Of a DNA stretch of 64,000 nt, positions 37,868-48,863 are shown in pieces. The notes beneath the pieces are model-generated. The model was not told the DNA's origin, made no database searches, and saw only the letters and a list, made by a program, of their open reading frames with translations. Both the position numbers and the translations under genes were made by a program. This DNA is from Arbacia lixula (Eukaryota > Echinodermata > Echinoidea > Arbacioida > Arbaciidae). The first letter of the stretch is position 1. Every line of letters begins with the position of its first letter. Location: positions 21,303,024 to 21,367,023 of the forward strand of contig OZ022591.1 in the NCBI GenBank assembly GCA_963669155.1. Reading direction: 5' to 3'.

Positions 37868-38268
37868 GAATTCTCCCTATCGCATATAGCTCTCCGAATC
37901 TGAACGTGTGTGGCGCTCTAATTTTTTTACCTTTAATTCTTGGGATAGGAACTTCCGGTCCACGAACATTCGGCAATCCCGTATACAATAAGGGACCAGG
38001 GTATCCAACTAATTTTATGAATATTAACCCTAAACCTAACCCTGACCTTAACACTAACCCTAAACCTTATTCTAAACCTAACCCTGACCCCAACCACAAG
38101 CCTACACAAAATTTTCACTGCTTAATTCATAAAAAAAAGTGATTTCTTGGTCACTTTCTGCCGACACCCAGTTCTTACCGGAAGTATACGTCCCAAGAGC
38201 AATCGATCAGATATCGGTATCGTGAGCTGATATCGCTTGATATCGGCTATATGCGATAGGGAGAATTG
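37868..38268. repeat. Fold-back element J copy 1 with telomere-like core
   Basis: Terminal inverted repeats of 22-23 bp (AATTCTCCCTATCGCATATA and TATATGCGATAGGGAGAATT). The middle contains a run of CCTAA/CCCTAA words at about 38,026-38,105, a degenerate telomere-type repeat. A second copy in reverse orientation is at 49,488-49,866. The LTR element starts four bases past the right end. Confidence 0.9.
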
Positions 38269-38272
38269 AAAG

Positions 38273-39407
38273 TGTAGTGACTCTATACAGCCACTCTTTC
38301 TTTGTTCGTTAACTACTAGCTCTCTCAGATTTGCCATCCATGTATTTTGCCCCTAGTTCTCTTTCCATTACAAACCATCCATTCATGTAGTTCAACCAAC
38401 CGCGCACCGATACCACGTGAACAACACCGTTCTTTGTTCACCATCACGCTGATTCGCACTGGCCACCAGCGCTCTCCATTCTTTGTTCCTCACTCTCAAT
38501 ATACACCTTGATTGAGTCGGCACGCATCTCCTCGGACACGAGAAGTCTCCAACGCCTTACGGCGCTTCTACTCTTTTCCTGCCGTGTCTGGCGGGCTGGC
38601 AGTTTTCCAGTGGTGCGTTGCAATCGACACCGACATGGCTAGATTTACCACTGGGAGCTGTCAGTCCGGCCCGTCTATCGCTTCGGCAGCTTTCATTCAG
38701 AAGTTCAACTCACCGTAACTCTGAATCTTCAAAGGACGGCCTATACCACGACGTCTACGGCGACCTCACTGCTCTACGTCGGTATACTGGCTTGTCGCAT
38801 CCTCTACCTCGGCCCCGACGTCAAGCGACTCACTGCTTCGTCCCCGAGCGCCTCACCTTTCTTCTCTGGCCTCTGACACCACTGCTTTGTTCCAGAGCGC
38901 CATTCATCTTCACTTCACTTCGCTCCTCTTCTCTTCTCGTCCGCGATCACCACCGCAAGCGTTCAGCGTCGACATCGCGATCTTCACGGCTCTTCAGCCA
39001 CGTTTCCTGAAGTCGCGTTTCCGCCACTAAGTCTCCGCATCATCATCCTTCGCGAGAGCCCCTTCTTTCGTCATCGCCATTCATTTCACTGGACTTTACG
39101 TAAGCATGGTAGTCCATCACATTTATTCATGTACATGTTTTATTGGCCAATTTAATATCATTCGTGCAATACTCATATTTCCTCTTCGCATGACTGCACT
39201 TGCACGTGCACAGTCATTGCTTCATTCATATATCAATAAACAAACGAAAAGGGAATACAATCTATCATGACTTTTATTATCGTACAAACCTGCTTCCTTG
39301 TAAGTTAAAAATTGAGTTTATGGCGTGTGATCAGTGTCAGTGTATCACAACATCACAGCACAACACGCAACACACACACACTACACTTCACACCCTTAAA
39401 TTCTACA
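38273..39407 (+). repeat. 5' LTR
   Basis: 1,135 bp, TG...CA ends. A CpG-richer part (about 38,510-39,060) is followed by AT-rich DNA with AATAAA at 39,235-39,240, placed like an LTR polyadenylation signal. Confidence 0.95.
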
Positions 39408-39408
39408 T

Positions 39409-39426
39409 TGGTGACCCCGACGTGAT
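39409..39426 (+). other. Primer binding site, tRNA-Trp
   Basis: TGGTGACCCCGACGTGAT lies one base after the 5' LTR. It is complementary over 18 bases to the 3' end of eukaryotic tRNA-Trp including CCA (tRNA sequence recalled, not looked up). Confidence 0.88.
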
Positions 39427-39535
39427 TACTTGGAAGCTTGAGTGTACGATTTTATCGTTCCCTGATTCGATATTTTTAAACATGTTTATCCTATATCGCC
39501 TCTCGTTTGTGGATTTCATCCACAACTTCGATTCT

Positions 39536-39548
39536 GGCAGGGGAGTAA
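39536..39548 (+). other. Polypurine tract
   Basis: GGCAGGGGAGTAA, mostly purine, ends exactly where the 3' LTR begins, as expected for plus-strand priming. Confidence 0.8.
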
Positions 39549-40683
39549 TGTAGTGACTCTATACAGCCACTCTTTCTTTGTTCGTTAACTACTAGCTCTC
39601 TCAGATTTGCCATCCATGTATTTTGCCCCTAGTTCTCTTTCCATTACAAACCATCCATTCATGTAGTTCAACCAACCGCGCACCGATACCACGTGAACAA
39701 CACCGTTCTTTGTTCACCATCACGCTGATTCGCACTGGCCACCAGCGCTCTCCATTCTTTGTTCCTCACTCTCAATATACACCTTGATTGAGTCGGCACG
39801 CATCTCCTCGGACACGAGAAGTCTCCAACGCCTTACGGCGCTTCTACTCTTTTCCTGCCGTGTCTGGCGGGCTGGCAGTTTTCCAGTGGTGCGTTGCAAT
39901 CGACACCGACATGGCTAGATTTACCACTGGGAGCTGTCAGTCCGGCCCGTCTATCGCTTCGGCAGCTTTCATTCAGAAGTTCAACTCACCGTAACTCTGA
40001 ATCTTCAAAGGACGGCCTATACCACGACGTCTACGGCGACCTCACTGCTCTACGTCGGTATACTGGCTTGTCGCATCCTCTACCTCGGCCCCGACGTCAA
40101 GCGACTCACTGCTTCGTCCCCGAGCGCCTCACCTTTCTTCTCTGGCCTCTGACACCACTGCTTTGTTCCAGAGCGCCATTCATCTTCACTTCACTTCGCT
40201 CCTCTTCTCTTCTCGTCCGCGATCACCACCGCAAGCGTTCAGCGTCGACATCGCGATCTTCACGGCTCTTCAGCCACGTTTCCTGAAGTCGCGTTTCCGC
40301 CACTAAGTCTCCGCATCATCATCCTTCGCGAGAGCCCCTTCTTTCGTCATCGCCATTCATTTCACTGGACTTTACGTAAGCATGGTAGTCCATCACATTT
40401 ATTCATGTACATGTTTTATTGGCCAATTTAATATCATTCGTGCAATACTCATATTTCCTCTTCGCATGACTGCACTTGCACGTGCACAGTCATTGCTTCA
40501 TTCATATATCAATAAACAAACGAAAAGGGAATACAATCTATCATGACTTTTATTATCGTACAAACCTGCTTCCTTGTAAGTTAAAAATTGAGTTTATGGC
40601 GTGTGATCAGTGTCAGTGTATCACAACATCACAGCACAACACGCAACACACACACACTACACTTCACACCCTTAAATTCTACA
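39549..40683 (+). repeat. 3' LTR
   Basis: Same 1,135 bp as the 5' LTR at a constant offset of 1,276. AATAAA is at 40,511-40,516. Confidence 0.95.
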
Positions 40684-40886
40684 AAAGAATAGAATCAACA
40701 ACCAAAAGTCTTGAAGCTCTCAGCAGCATGTGTCATATTATTATCGCTGATTTTCTATTGAAAAACTGTAAATGTTGGCATGGAATAAAAAGAATTATCA
40801 ATATGTCAAACATGAGTTGTATAATTCATTTTCAAGTATTGTAATAACTGTTCATGTATTTTTCCACTACATTTTATACCATTCCT

Positions 40887-41440
40887 CTCAGGTACATGTA
40901 CCAGTCTCAAGACACCTTTTTCCACCTGAATGACATCAACCAGTGTGCTTCCAACAGCCTACCAGAATACGTCCCTCTTTTCAAGGTCCATCCGATCATG
41001 AGGCATATCGTGCTTCATACTCTCCAGGCTGCATCCTCTTGATCAACAAGAGCTTGTTCACCATCATACGACATCTAGGATTCAAACAGTAGCTCCATTT
41101 GAAGCCAAAGAAATGGTGAAATTAGTGCTTTGGAGTAGCAGACATATTACAATACTTCTGTTTGAAGTGGATAGCATACACAAGCCATGAAAGGAATGCA
41201 GAGATCATCAAGGCTAACTCAATGACCGTCCAGAGAGTGGAAGAACTATCCAAGCCTGTCTATGGGACGAGAAGGAGTGTCATCATGGACTACAGTGCGC
41301 GTGTCATCATGGACTACAGTGCGCCTGTCGTCTTCAATGTTCTCAAGGAGAAAAACATTGGAGCCCTCAGGACCATGAGAATGAGCAGAAGGGGCATGGT
41401 TAAAGAGCTGCAGGACTTAAGCGTGACTCTCATATACATG
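40887..41440 (+). pseudogene. piggyBac-type transposase fragment, decayed
   Basis: Three pieces in family order. At 40,887-41,039: FHLNDINQ then PLFKVHPIMRHI, matching the usual FHLNDN and PLYKVRPIIDHI. At about 41,093-41,190, in another frame with two stops: LKPKKW, then FGVADI, then a tract ending YTS, spaced as in LKPxKWGIKVFxLADS...YTG. At 41,190-41,440: IMDYSAPVVFNVLKEKNIGA and RMSRRGMVKEL, matching YMDNYFTSPxLFxxLxxxxxxACGTVRxNRKGxPKEL. One catalytic-type Asp (VIMD) remains. The N-terminus, the region of the first Asp and the C-terminal cysteine-rich domain are not visible. A 24-bp tandem duplication (41,278-41,325) doubles the VIMDYSA codons. It is not functional as it stands. It lies directly beside the LTR element. 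Confidence 0.8.
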
Positions 41441-41544
41441 TAGGGGTCCATAAATGAACACACAAATATTTTAATCGGCATGTTTTTACAATGTGATTAT
41501 GGGACAAAACAGATTTTATTTAAATTTTGAATCATTTTCAACAC

Positions 41545-41900
41545 CTTAAAGACAGGGTAGCCCATTTGCAGACATCATGAAACTGTATACCCTTGCAATA
41601 ACATGTATGACATCTCACAGTCGCAGCTTCTCAAACCTCATCAGGAAAAGTGAAAATCCCTGTTTGCAATGTAGCAACCACGAGCTACATTGATATTGCA
41701 GTGTTCGTTCAGCTGTGTGCCGCTTGCCTCAACGTATCACTGTGCAGTGTGACATGCAGTGATTGTATTCATAGGCTGTAGGTTTCGAATGACCCGTACA
41801 AAACCTCCAAATCTGGCAATCAAAATAATTCTGCTCAGAGTCAGTTTCCAGATTTATCATTGGGAAGAAATTTATCTGCATGCATTAGGGCTACCCTGTA
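41545..41900. repeat. Family C copy 6
   Basis: Starts CTTAAAGACAGGGTAGCCCA and later holds GCAATCAAAATAATTCTGCT and AGTCAGTTTCCAG, as in the 21.8 and 31.0 kb copies. Confidence 0.75.
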
Positions 41901-42154
41901 GTTTTTTCTTCCAATTTCTCTTCCAAACTCATGTATTGTTGGTGTGACAAGTGTAAGTGTTGTTAACTTCATCCATTTCTATTTTTAGAAGTGCATATAT
42001 CTAGTTATGTACATATATCGTATAAAATACATTTAGACTTCTGTACATTTACAGTTCATTCTCCTTTCTCCCTCATTTTTGTACTGTATGCCTTTTTATT
42101 ATATTTATTCAAAAATCGGTGTGTTGGGAAGCAAAGCTTCTTTAAATTCTTATG

Positions 42155-42379
42155 TAGCCTAGTTACTAGGCTGAGGAGTGCATTGTCACAATCGAGTCTT
42201 TTAACAACTATGTATGGTAATACAGACTAAACCCTCTGACTGCCCTGGACTCTCTTCCTCCCCCTGCTATGAAGAGGGTCCAGGGCAGTCAGAGGGATTA
42301 CGACCTCGTCTGTATTACCAGACATAGTTGTTAACAGACTCGGTTGTGACAATGCGCTCCTCAGCCTAGTAAGTAGGGT
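42155..42379. repeat. Fold-back family D, copy 1
   Basis: A near-perfect palindrome of about 225 bp: left AGCCTAGTTACTAGGCTGAG, right CTCAGCCTAGTAAGTAGGGT. The inner arms include CTCTGACTGCCCTGGACTCT and its inverse. Other copies are at 60,848-61,076 (full) and 44,667-44,745 (half). Confidence 0.93.
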
Positions 42380-43015
42380 AAATGCTTATGATATAGAGAA
42401 CATTTTTGAATGAAGTGAGTAAAGGGAGTGATAAAGAAAAAGGAAAAAAAAAGTGAGAAAGAAATAAAACGTGTGGGATGAGGGATAAACATACCGCCAA
42501 GGGGTATGAGGGTGAGAAAGATAGAAGGAATGAGGGGAAAAATGACAGATACAAATAGAGAGAAAGTACAGCTGACAGAAAGAGGAGTGAGAGAGAAAGA
42601 GAGAGATAAGCGAGAAAAGGTTGAATGTGAAATATTAAACTTAGCTCTATTCTGTTGCTGTCTTCATTCTTTCATTTCTCTCTCTCACCCACTTTCTCTT
42701 CGTACATATTGAAATAAATACATGTACATGTATCATGCTTGTGTATACATGTAGTATCTTCATCTCTATCTATCTCTCCCCCTCTCATTCTTTATCCCCC
42801 CCCCCCCCCGCCTCCACATCTCTCTCAAATCCCTTCGTTTCACATGACGTATTCTTTACAACGCATTTTGAAACCAGTGCCCTGCATACATGTAGTATCT
42901 CTCTTCCTCCCTCTCACTCTCTCATTCTCCCCCCCCCCCCCCCAACATCTCTCTCAAATCCGTTCACGTATGCTTCACAACACATTTTAGAGCATGCAGA
43001 GTATAGTATGCATAG

Positions 43016-43096
<81 letters not shown>

Positions 43097-43117
43097 TTCC
43101 CTAGCACGGTCAGTGGA
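42380..43117. repeat. Pyrimidine/purine simple-repeat region
   Basis: Purine-rich DNA (42,410-42,620) is followed by C runs near 42,800 and 42,935, and a (CT)n array at 43,018-43,100. A roughly 140-bp unit (ATACATGTAGTATCT...CTCTCAAATCC.TTC) occurs twice, near 42,747 and 42,886. The frames are artefacts. Confidence 0.85.
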
Positions 43118-44117
43118 CAAGGAGAGCTAATACATGTACATGTATAGCAGCCATACCGCGTTCTGAACTGCTGGATGGCCGCTACGGCAAGCGAAAATAT
43201 AGGGCCATCCACAACGGTTTGTCTGACGTAGGCTGGTCTGTAAAACAAGACTCAGTCTAACGAAGTCCTAAATTTAAAATAAGTGCAGTTACCAACATCA
43301 TCATGCGAGGCTCATCTGAGCATTAGAATCATTTACAATTTTTTTAAATTTTTATTTTGAAACATTAGTAACCTGGTGAACAAAATATGGCACGCAAATT
43401 ACAGACTTCGTTCTTTCACGAACGTGACCTAGTTTCAAACTAAAAGCAAACCACGTTCTTCATAGCGTACGTCCATGGTTCTTCCTAATCGAATAGAATT
43501 ACATGTATTATAGCATGTGGACCCTAGTAGGATCCATGGACAGACATAGTCCACCTCCTGGACTGTAACTTTGTACGATACGACTACACGTACTAAACAC
43601 ATAACACACTACATCCCCATTACACACATACACACACCCCCTGAATGGTCACATGAAACAACGGGGAAAGTGAATCAGTGGAGGGTTATTTTTAGTTCAT
43701 TGAGTGCTGGCCGGTACAGGTCAGATAGGTCAAGCCGGGTGCAGAAGAGAGAGAGAGAGAGAGAGAGAGAATGGACAGTAGGCCGTTGGGCAATGGTCAT
43801 TAATATAGTCTATATTTCAGACAGTGGCCACTGAGAGAAACATGCATCTCACAATTGTTCGAATGATACATGTATCTAGAAGGGTATTGTAACTTTTCGC
43901 CTGAGTCGGATCGTGTGGTGAAGCGGTGATAGGCTGAAGCTGTCGGGACCCAGTTTGATTGTTGTCCAATCCGGTGTCCGAAAAAAAAGGTCTCATTTTG
44001 CTAGGTTATTAATATGTACTCTTTCCCCGTTTTCTTTTTGTTAGCTACATGTATAGGATCTATAAATTCAGGCTGTGTCATTCCTGAGTATACAGCCGAG
44101 TCGCCCGGCCGCATTCG
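43118..44117. other. No gene recognised; short (GA)n
   Basis: Contains a 25-bp GA run at 43,746-43,770. Otherwise mixed sequence with no supportable exon. Confidence 0.5.
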
Positions 44118-44171
44118 ATACACAGCGCGACGAAACCCAGATCGTTGCGCTGGGTTTCGTCGCATGTGTAT
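44118..44171. repeat. Perfect 14-bp stem hairpin, GC-rich
   Basis: GCGACGAAACCCAG, a 9-nt loop, then CTGGGTTTCGTCGC, with outer ATACACA and TGTGTAT also paired. The region 44,000-45,050 is CpG-richer than average. Confidence 0.85.
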
Positions 44172-44666
44172 ACCAATGAGCGCTGATAAAATACGTCTAG
44201 AACCTAGACTAGGCCGTGGCCGGCTGCGACGCTGACCGGCTTGAGTTGGAAAGGTGTTTCCTGTCCTCGATCATGCAGCAATGCTGCTTAGCTACGTGAA
44301 GCTCGCATTGACGTTCCATGCGTGCACACCAAGCATGTATGAAGCGTATAGCTTTTTGAACAATTACATGTATCATCAACTAACTTTACTTCATTTATTC
44401 GTGCACGAATCTGTCATCCAAAACATTCATCATGTCCATGAATACGATAATTAACATAGTATTGACATAATTGTGCCAGTTTGCTCCGGTAAGTAAAAGT
44501 ATTCTGCAGTCCGGTACTGAAAGTGACATACAAGCAGTGTTGCATACAAGTAGCCTTAGAACTACAGTACACCAGAGACGCCACTCTGAGTACACTGTAG
44601 CCTATTAGGCTGTAAGGTGCATGATGGACACAGTACGGAAGAGCATGGACGAGGATGGGTTTAGAG
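44172..44666. other. No gene recognised; CpG-enriched
   Basis: A plus-strand donor-like CTCCG|GTAAGT near 44,486 has no coding segment before it. It could be promoter-proximal DNA, but that is unsupported. Confidence 0.4.
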
Positions 44667-44745
44667 CATAGTCTGTGTTACCAGACAGTTATTACAGACT
44701 GCGTTGTGCCTAGTGCCTCGGCTACCAATACAAGCAACGGAGCGT
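44667..44745. repeat. Fold-back family D, half copy
   Basis: ATAGTCTGTGTTACCAGACA followed by TTGTGCCTAGTGCCTCGGCTACC matches the right half of the 60.8 kb copy. Confidence 0.75.
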
Positions 44746-45925
44746 ATTGTATGTCCAAGAGGAGAACGGGAGGTCTATTTACTATAAGTCACATAGCGCA
44801 GTTGCTCTGTATATGGTCCATGTTCTGATGCTTGAGAAAATTAGGAAAATAAAACGGTGATATGCGTTTCGAGTTATTTCTGTATCACAAGCACAAGCCA
44901 GTACGGTGGAATCAGTCCGAATGCGTGTACAGATCGAGTGCGGTACGAAACTGACATACACTCTGTGCTTCGCGGTTTCGGGCTAATAAAATGTGTCTAA
45001 GAACCTGAGACTATCGCCAGACATGTGCAGCTCAAAGTCTCAAACGGCGTGTTATGAAACGCATACCCAGCATATGTGACACGGTTCTGGAGTTGCGAAT
45101 AAAGATACATGTAACAGAATATTCGTCCAACTTCCACCACCCTGCTTCTCTCAGCTCAACTCATCAAAGTCTTTAAGAGATTTTATATTTAAAGAAGGGA
45201 ATACCAATTACCAGTCAACGTTTAATTTATGAACAAGAGCACTGTACACCATCACAAACAATGACGTAAGTTACTTTGAAATGTTGAATAGAATCATGTT
45301 TGCCTGCTCGAAAGTTTTGTAACCATCAGTCAATACAAAATACACGATACCATTGTGTGCGGCAAGTGTGGTTACCAGCACTTACGACTTGCTACCCCGC
45401 CAACGCAAGGAGAAGAAACACTACAAGAGAATTTCCCAAATTCAATGGGGCATCGCGGCCCGCCCTATCAAGTTAGACGAATCCCCCCAGACCCCCCCCC
45501 CCCCTCCCCGCCAGCCCCCCGCGCTTTCACCCACTGAATTATAAATTTCAGTGCTTTCACCGGGCGAGAAAGAAATCCTGTATCGTAGACACTGATCTCC
45601 CCACCAGTGATCGTAGAGGGAGCATGAGACATCAACTGAACATGCCGACCATTCTCTGCACACTATGGTAGAGTTTTTGTAGAGTTTTTTTTTTTCGATG
45701 GCATTACCAGTTATGGCCACTAGAGGGAGCCAAACCGATTATAGAGCCCTTCGTGTGGACAGAGTATTATTGGTGTGAAATATCGACAAGGGTATATCTT
45801 GATAATAAAAACAAATTGCACAGTGAATGTACCCGCCAAATGTTAATGAGACTATGTAAATTGAGAGGAGCAAATATGAACATTTTTGGCGAAATACTGG
45901 GGGAGAGATCAGTCACAATGTGAAC
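44746..45925. other. No gene recognised; C run
   Basis: A C-rich run at 45,484-45,510. A minus-strand acceptor/donor pair brackets about 35 nt at 45,386-45,420, but its coding value is unclear. Confidence 0.45.
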
Positions 45926-45960
45926 GCCTCCCTTTAATGGTAAGTTTTATGCAACGGGGC
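45926..45960. repeat. Repeat family H, copy 2 (end only)
   Basis: TTTAATGGTAAGTTTTATGC followed by AACGGGG is the inverse of the family H edge at 33,614. Confidence 0.7.
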
Positions 45961-46497
45961 ACAGCTCAGCCCTGTACTATAGGTGGGGCTAAGGGGGAGT
46001 GTAAGCCCCATCTACCGGACCGGGCTAAGGACATTTTTGTCAGTGTAAAAAGCGTATCAGTGGCCTGTGGGGCTTCGACAGCAGATCACACAGTATACAG
46101 CAAACCATTAGATAGATACAGAACATGATGAACTGAAAAGTCTCTTTTCTTGTGATCAATCATTCCAATATATTTCAGATGTCATTAGAGCTACTAATCC
46201 CAGCTCAGAGCAACGGGTACTAGCTAAGCCTGTAATAGGATTGCTCCTACCCCCCTGCCTTGACTTAATGGCCAACGCTCCTTCATAATTAAGGTTCCTC
46301 TCTCAGACAGACTGGATGCATTCTGCCTGGATTTCTGGAGAAAAGCAAGGCTTGTCAGAGAGCATTATTCAATTGTATCTTTTAGTTTTCTTTCATGTAC
46401 ATGTCTGGTTTGTGAAGGGTGGCAGAACCAATGCAATTCTTTCCAAATTATTAATTTTATCCACCTTCTATTGTGACATTTTTCTTCTTTAGATGTC
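45961..46497. other. No gene recognised
   Basis: 46,200-46,370 is non-repetitive with TAATTAAGG and other AT-core words, and could be conserved non-coding DNA. Confidence 0.4.
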
Positions 46498-46736
46498 ATA
46501 CACTACAGCTCAAAGGAATTGGCATAGGGAAAGGGAACAGGGAGAAAGGGAAGGAGCCGCAGTTTTAAATCACGGTATATTTTTTCCAGTTCAGCATGAA
46601 ACACAATGCTTTAGCCTAAAAAGCATCATGTTTCATGCTAAACTGGACAAAACATACCGCAGTTTAAACCTGCGGGTCCTTCCCCTTTCTTCCTTTTCCC
46701 TTTCCCTATGCCAATTCCTTTGAGCTGGAGTGTATA
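46498..46736. repeat. Fold-back element E, ~239 bp
   Basis: AGCTCAAAGGAATTGGCATA at the left is inverted at the right (TATGCCAATTCCTTTGAGCT). A second stem inside pairs GTTCAGCATGAAACA with TGTTTCATGCTAAAC. The outer ends (C)ATACACT and AGTGTAT(A) allow a TA duplication, as in Tc1/mariner-derived MITEs. Confidence 0.9.
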
Positions 46737-46881
46737 TACAAATTTAAATTACAATCATATACCATAGACACTTCCATTGTTTTTAAAAGCAAAAAAGAAT
46801 ATTTCTGGATACACTATCCCTCAAGCATTCAAACATTAAAAAAAAATCTTCTTCTCACATGATAAAGATATCAACTTAGTA

Positions 46882-46988
46882 CTAAAATGGACAATACATG
46901 AATTTAAGACCATTAGTAAGAAGATTGCTCATGATCATCCCTTTTTTGAGGCTTTTTGTCTTCCCAGTATTAGTATATTCCCTTTTAC
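46882..46988. repeat. Fold-back family B, right half only
   Basis: Matches the right arm of 17,217-17,587 from TAAAATGGACAATACATGAA to the ATTCCCTTTTA end. Confidence 0.8.
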
Positions 46989-48608
46989 GGGAGGGAAGAC
47001 AAAAAGCTGTGAAAACCAGGTAGAGGCAAAGTGACAGACAATGGCAGCAGATCAGGGAAGTCTGAGCAGGAAAACGAAACAAACAAGCCCCAATGCTGAA
47101 GGGAGGGATGCAGGCCTGTAAAACTGCATAACAATGCAGTCAGAAATCACACAATAAGCAAATAGGAAAGCAAATAATTGCCCTAAACTCTTTCCATTTG
47201 GCTGGCTTTAGAACACACCTCCTTTTTATGACATGTTTGAGGAGAGAGACAAGGAGAGGGTCACAACTATGTGTCACAAACAAACCCACAAATGCTTTCT
47301 ATTTGCACAGCACATTAAATGAGCAATTAGTCCAGGAATCACTCCAAGTTACATCAGCCACATCTTCTTTGAATAAGACCAACAACTGCAATTAGCAGCT
47401 CTACCTCCCCCTCCCCCCACTACATGCCTCTGGCTGGCAAACAAACTTACTCCAAATCAATCACACAAAAAGAACAACACAAATGCAGACAAACATGCAC
47501 TGGTGGACTTGCTTCATTAGAAAACACACATCATATCTTACTTCTCTTTGCATTTATATTGAATATACATGTGCAGTATGGACACATTTACTGAGATTAC
47601 AGACATTCTAACAATCAATTGGAGTTTATCAGGGAGGGCTTTCATAACCCTTTGGCAACAATATTTTAAGACCAGCACTCACAGCCTAAAGCAAGATTAT
47701 ATGAGGCTACCCAGCCACTGTACCCGTGAACCGTGCATGCCTATATATTTCATAAGCAATGGGTGAATATTGTTTTTAACAGGTTGCTCGTAAGCATTGC
47801 TATTGTGTGTCCACTAGAGATTTTGCATTGGAACTTAACATGCCAACAGTGCATGCAGTATGTACTGTAATACAACGATAAACGGTTAAACTATGTTTGG
47901 TAATACCCTTCTTAAACCACAATTCTTCAGTGAAGTTGCATAAACATGATACTGACTGGTAGCTAAGCAATTGAAATACTACAGTAATTACACAGATCAC
48001 CAGCATTCAGTTATTATGAAAAAGTACTAATAACACTCTCTCAAATGATGACAAAGTCAGGGAACTTTCAGGATTAGGTCTCCAAAAGGGACGGGCTACG
48101 TTTAGAACAGAGTGGAAACAAGCTGGGATCGTCACATTTCTGGAGACGGAGTAAGCCCGGTTCCCGTTTCTGAGTAGGAAACTTGGGAACCGAGTATAGG
48201 ATAGGATAGGATATAGCAATTTATTGTCCAATTGGAAATTTCATTTTCACTGGTTTACATTGATACAAACAAAGAATGTGACATCACACAAGGTACATAT
48301 AAACAGAAAGACATATACAATTATACAAATTCTTATACTTGGTTCCTGTAGAAAATGAGTTAGAGGGGAATGGAAGACTGATTGTTGAATTCAAGAATAG
48401 GAGAAAAATCACAAGGATAGATGGAGACAGGATAGAGAAAGGAAAGGAATCAGAAAAGGAGATCTAGAAAAAAAGAGGAGGAAAAAGATATAGACAGACT
48501 ACAAAAGAGGAGGCAGTTTCAGGGCAAAGAAAAAGAGATACATACGGTGAGAAAGCAAAAAATAAGAAATAGAGAAAAAAGTAAGAGGGAGAATGAAATG
48601 TGACGGAA
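46989..48608. other. Probable intron, no gene recognised
   Basis: Non-repetitive. 47,180-47,400 has two AATTAG words and could be conserved non-coding DNA. Purine-rich from about 48,400. Confidence 0.45.
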
Positions 48609-48716
<108 letters not shown>

Positions 48717-48820
48717 AGGAAGATGGAGGCACACAAACCTTGTTAATTTGTTCAAATATTGAATATGAAAGTAATCCTTCATGATGCAATATTTACAACA
48801 CAGTATCGTTTTTCACATAC

Positions 48821-48863
48821 CTGACATTTTTTGTATATTGTTGCAAAAATATCTGTGCTTAAC
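48821..48863 (-). CDS. Candidate 43-nt internal exon
   Basis: On the minus strand, CATCTTTCATTTCTAAG precedes 43 nt ending in a GTCAG|GTATGTG donor. It reads VKHRYFCNNIQKMS plus one base. It starts in phase 0, as required by the 59.5 kb exon, and ends in phase 1, as required by the 11.6 kb terminal exon; the joined codon would be GAG (Glu). The phase fit is the main support. The sequence is short and unrecognised, and chance cannot be excluded. Confidence 0.35.

Larger units (their letters stand above)
38273..40683 (+). mobile_element. Compact non-autonomous LTR retrotransposon
   Basis: Two 1,135-bp direct repeats (38,273-39,407 and 39,549-40,683) begin TGTAGTGACT and end AATTCTACA. No difference was seen between them, and the open frames inside are identical. 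The 141-bp middle starts with a primer binding site complementary to tRNA-Trp and ends with a purine tract. AAAG flanks both outer ends (38,269-38,272 and 40,684-40,687) as a 4-bp target duplication. There is no gag, protease, reverse transcriptase or integrase, so movement must have used proteins from another element. Long LTRs around a tiny core are unlike classical short TRIM elements. The 68- and 130-codon frames inside each LTR have no recognisable family. Apparent LTR identity implies a recent insertion. Confidence 0.95.

Noticed and set aside
38618..39010. 130-codon frame in each LTR (also 39,894-40,286)
   Set aside because: It lies wholly inside the LTR and overlaps another open frame in a GC-richer part. 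It has no family resemblance, and its presence in both LTRs follows from the duplication.
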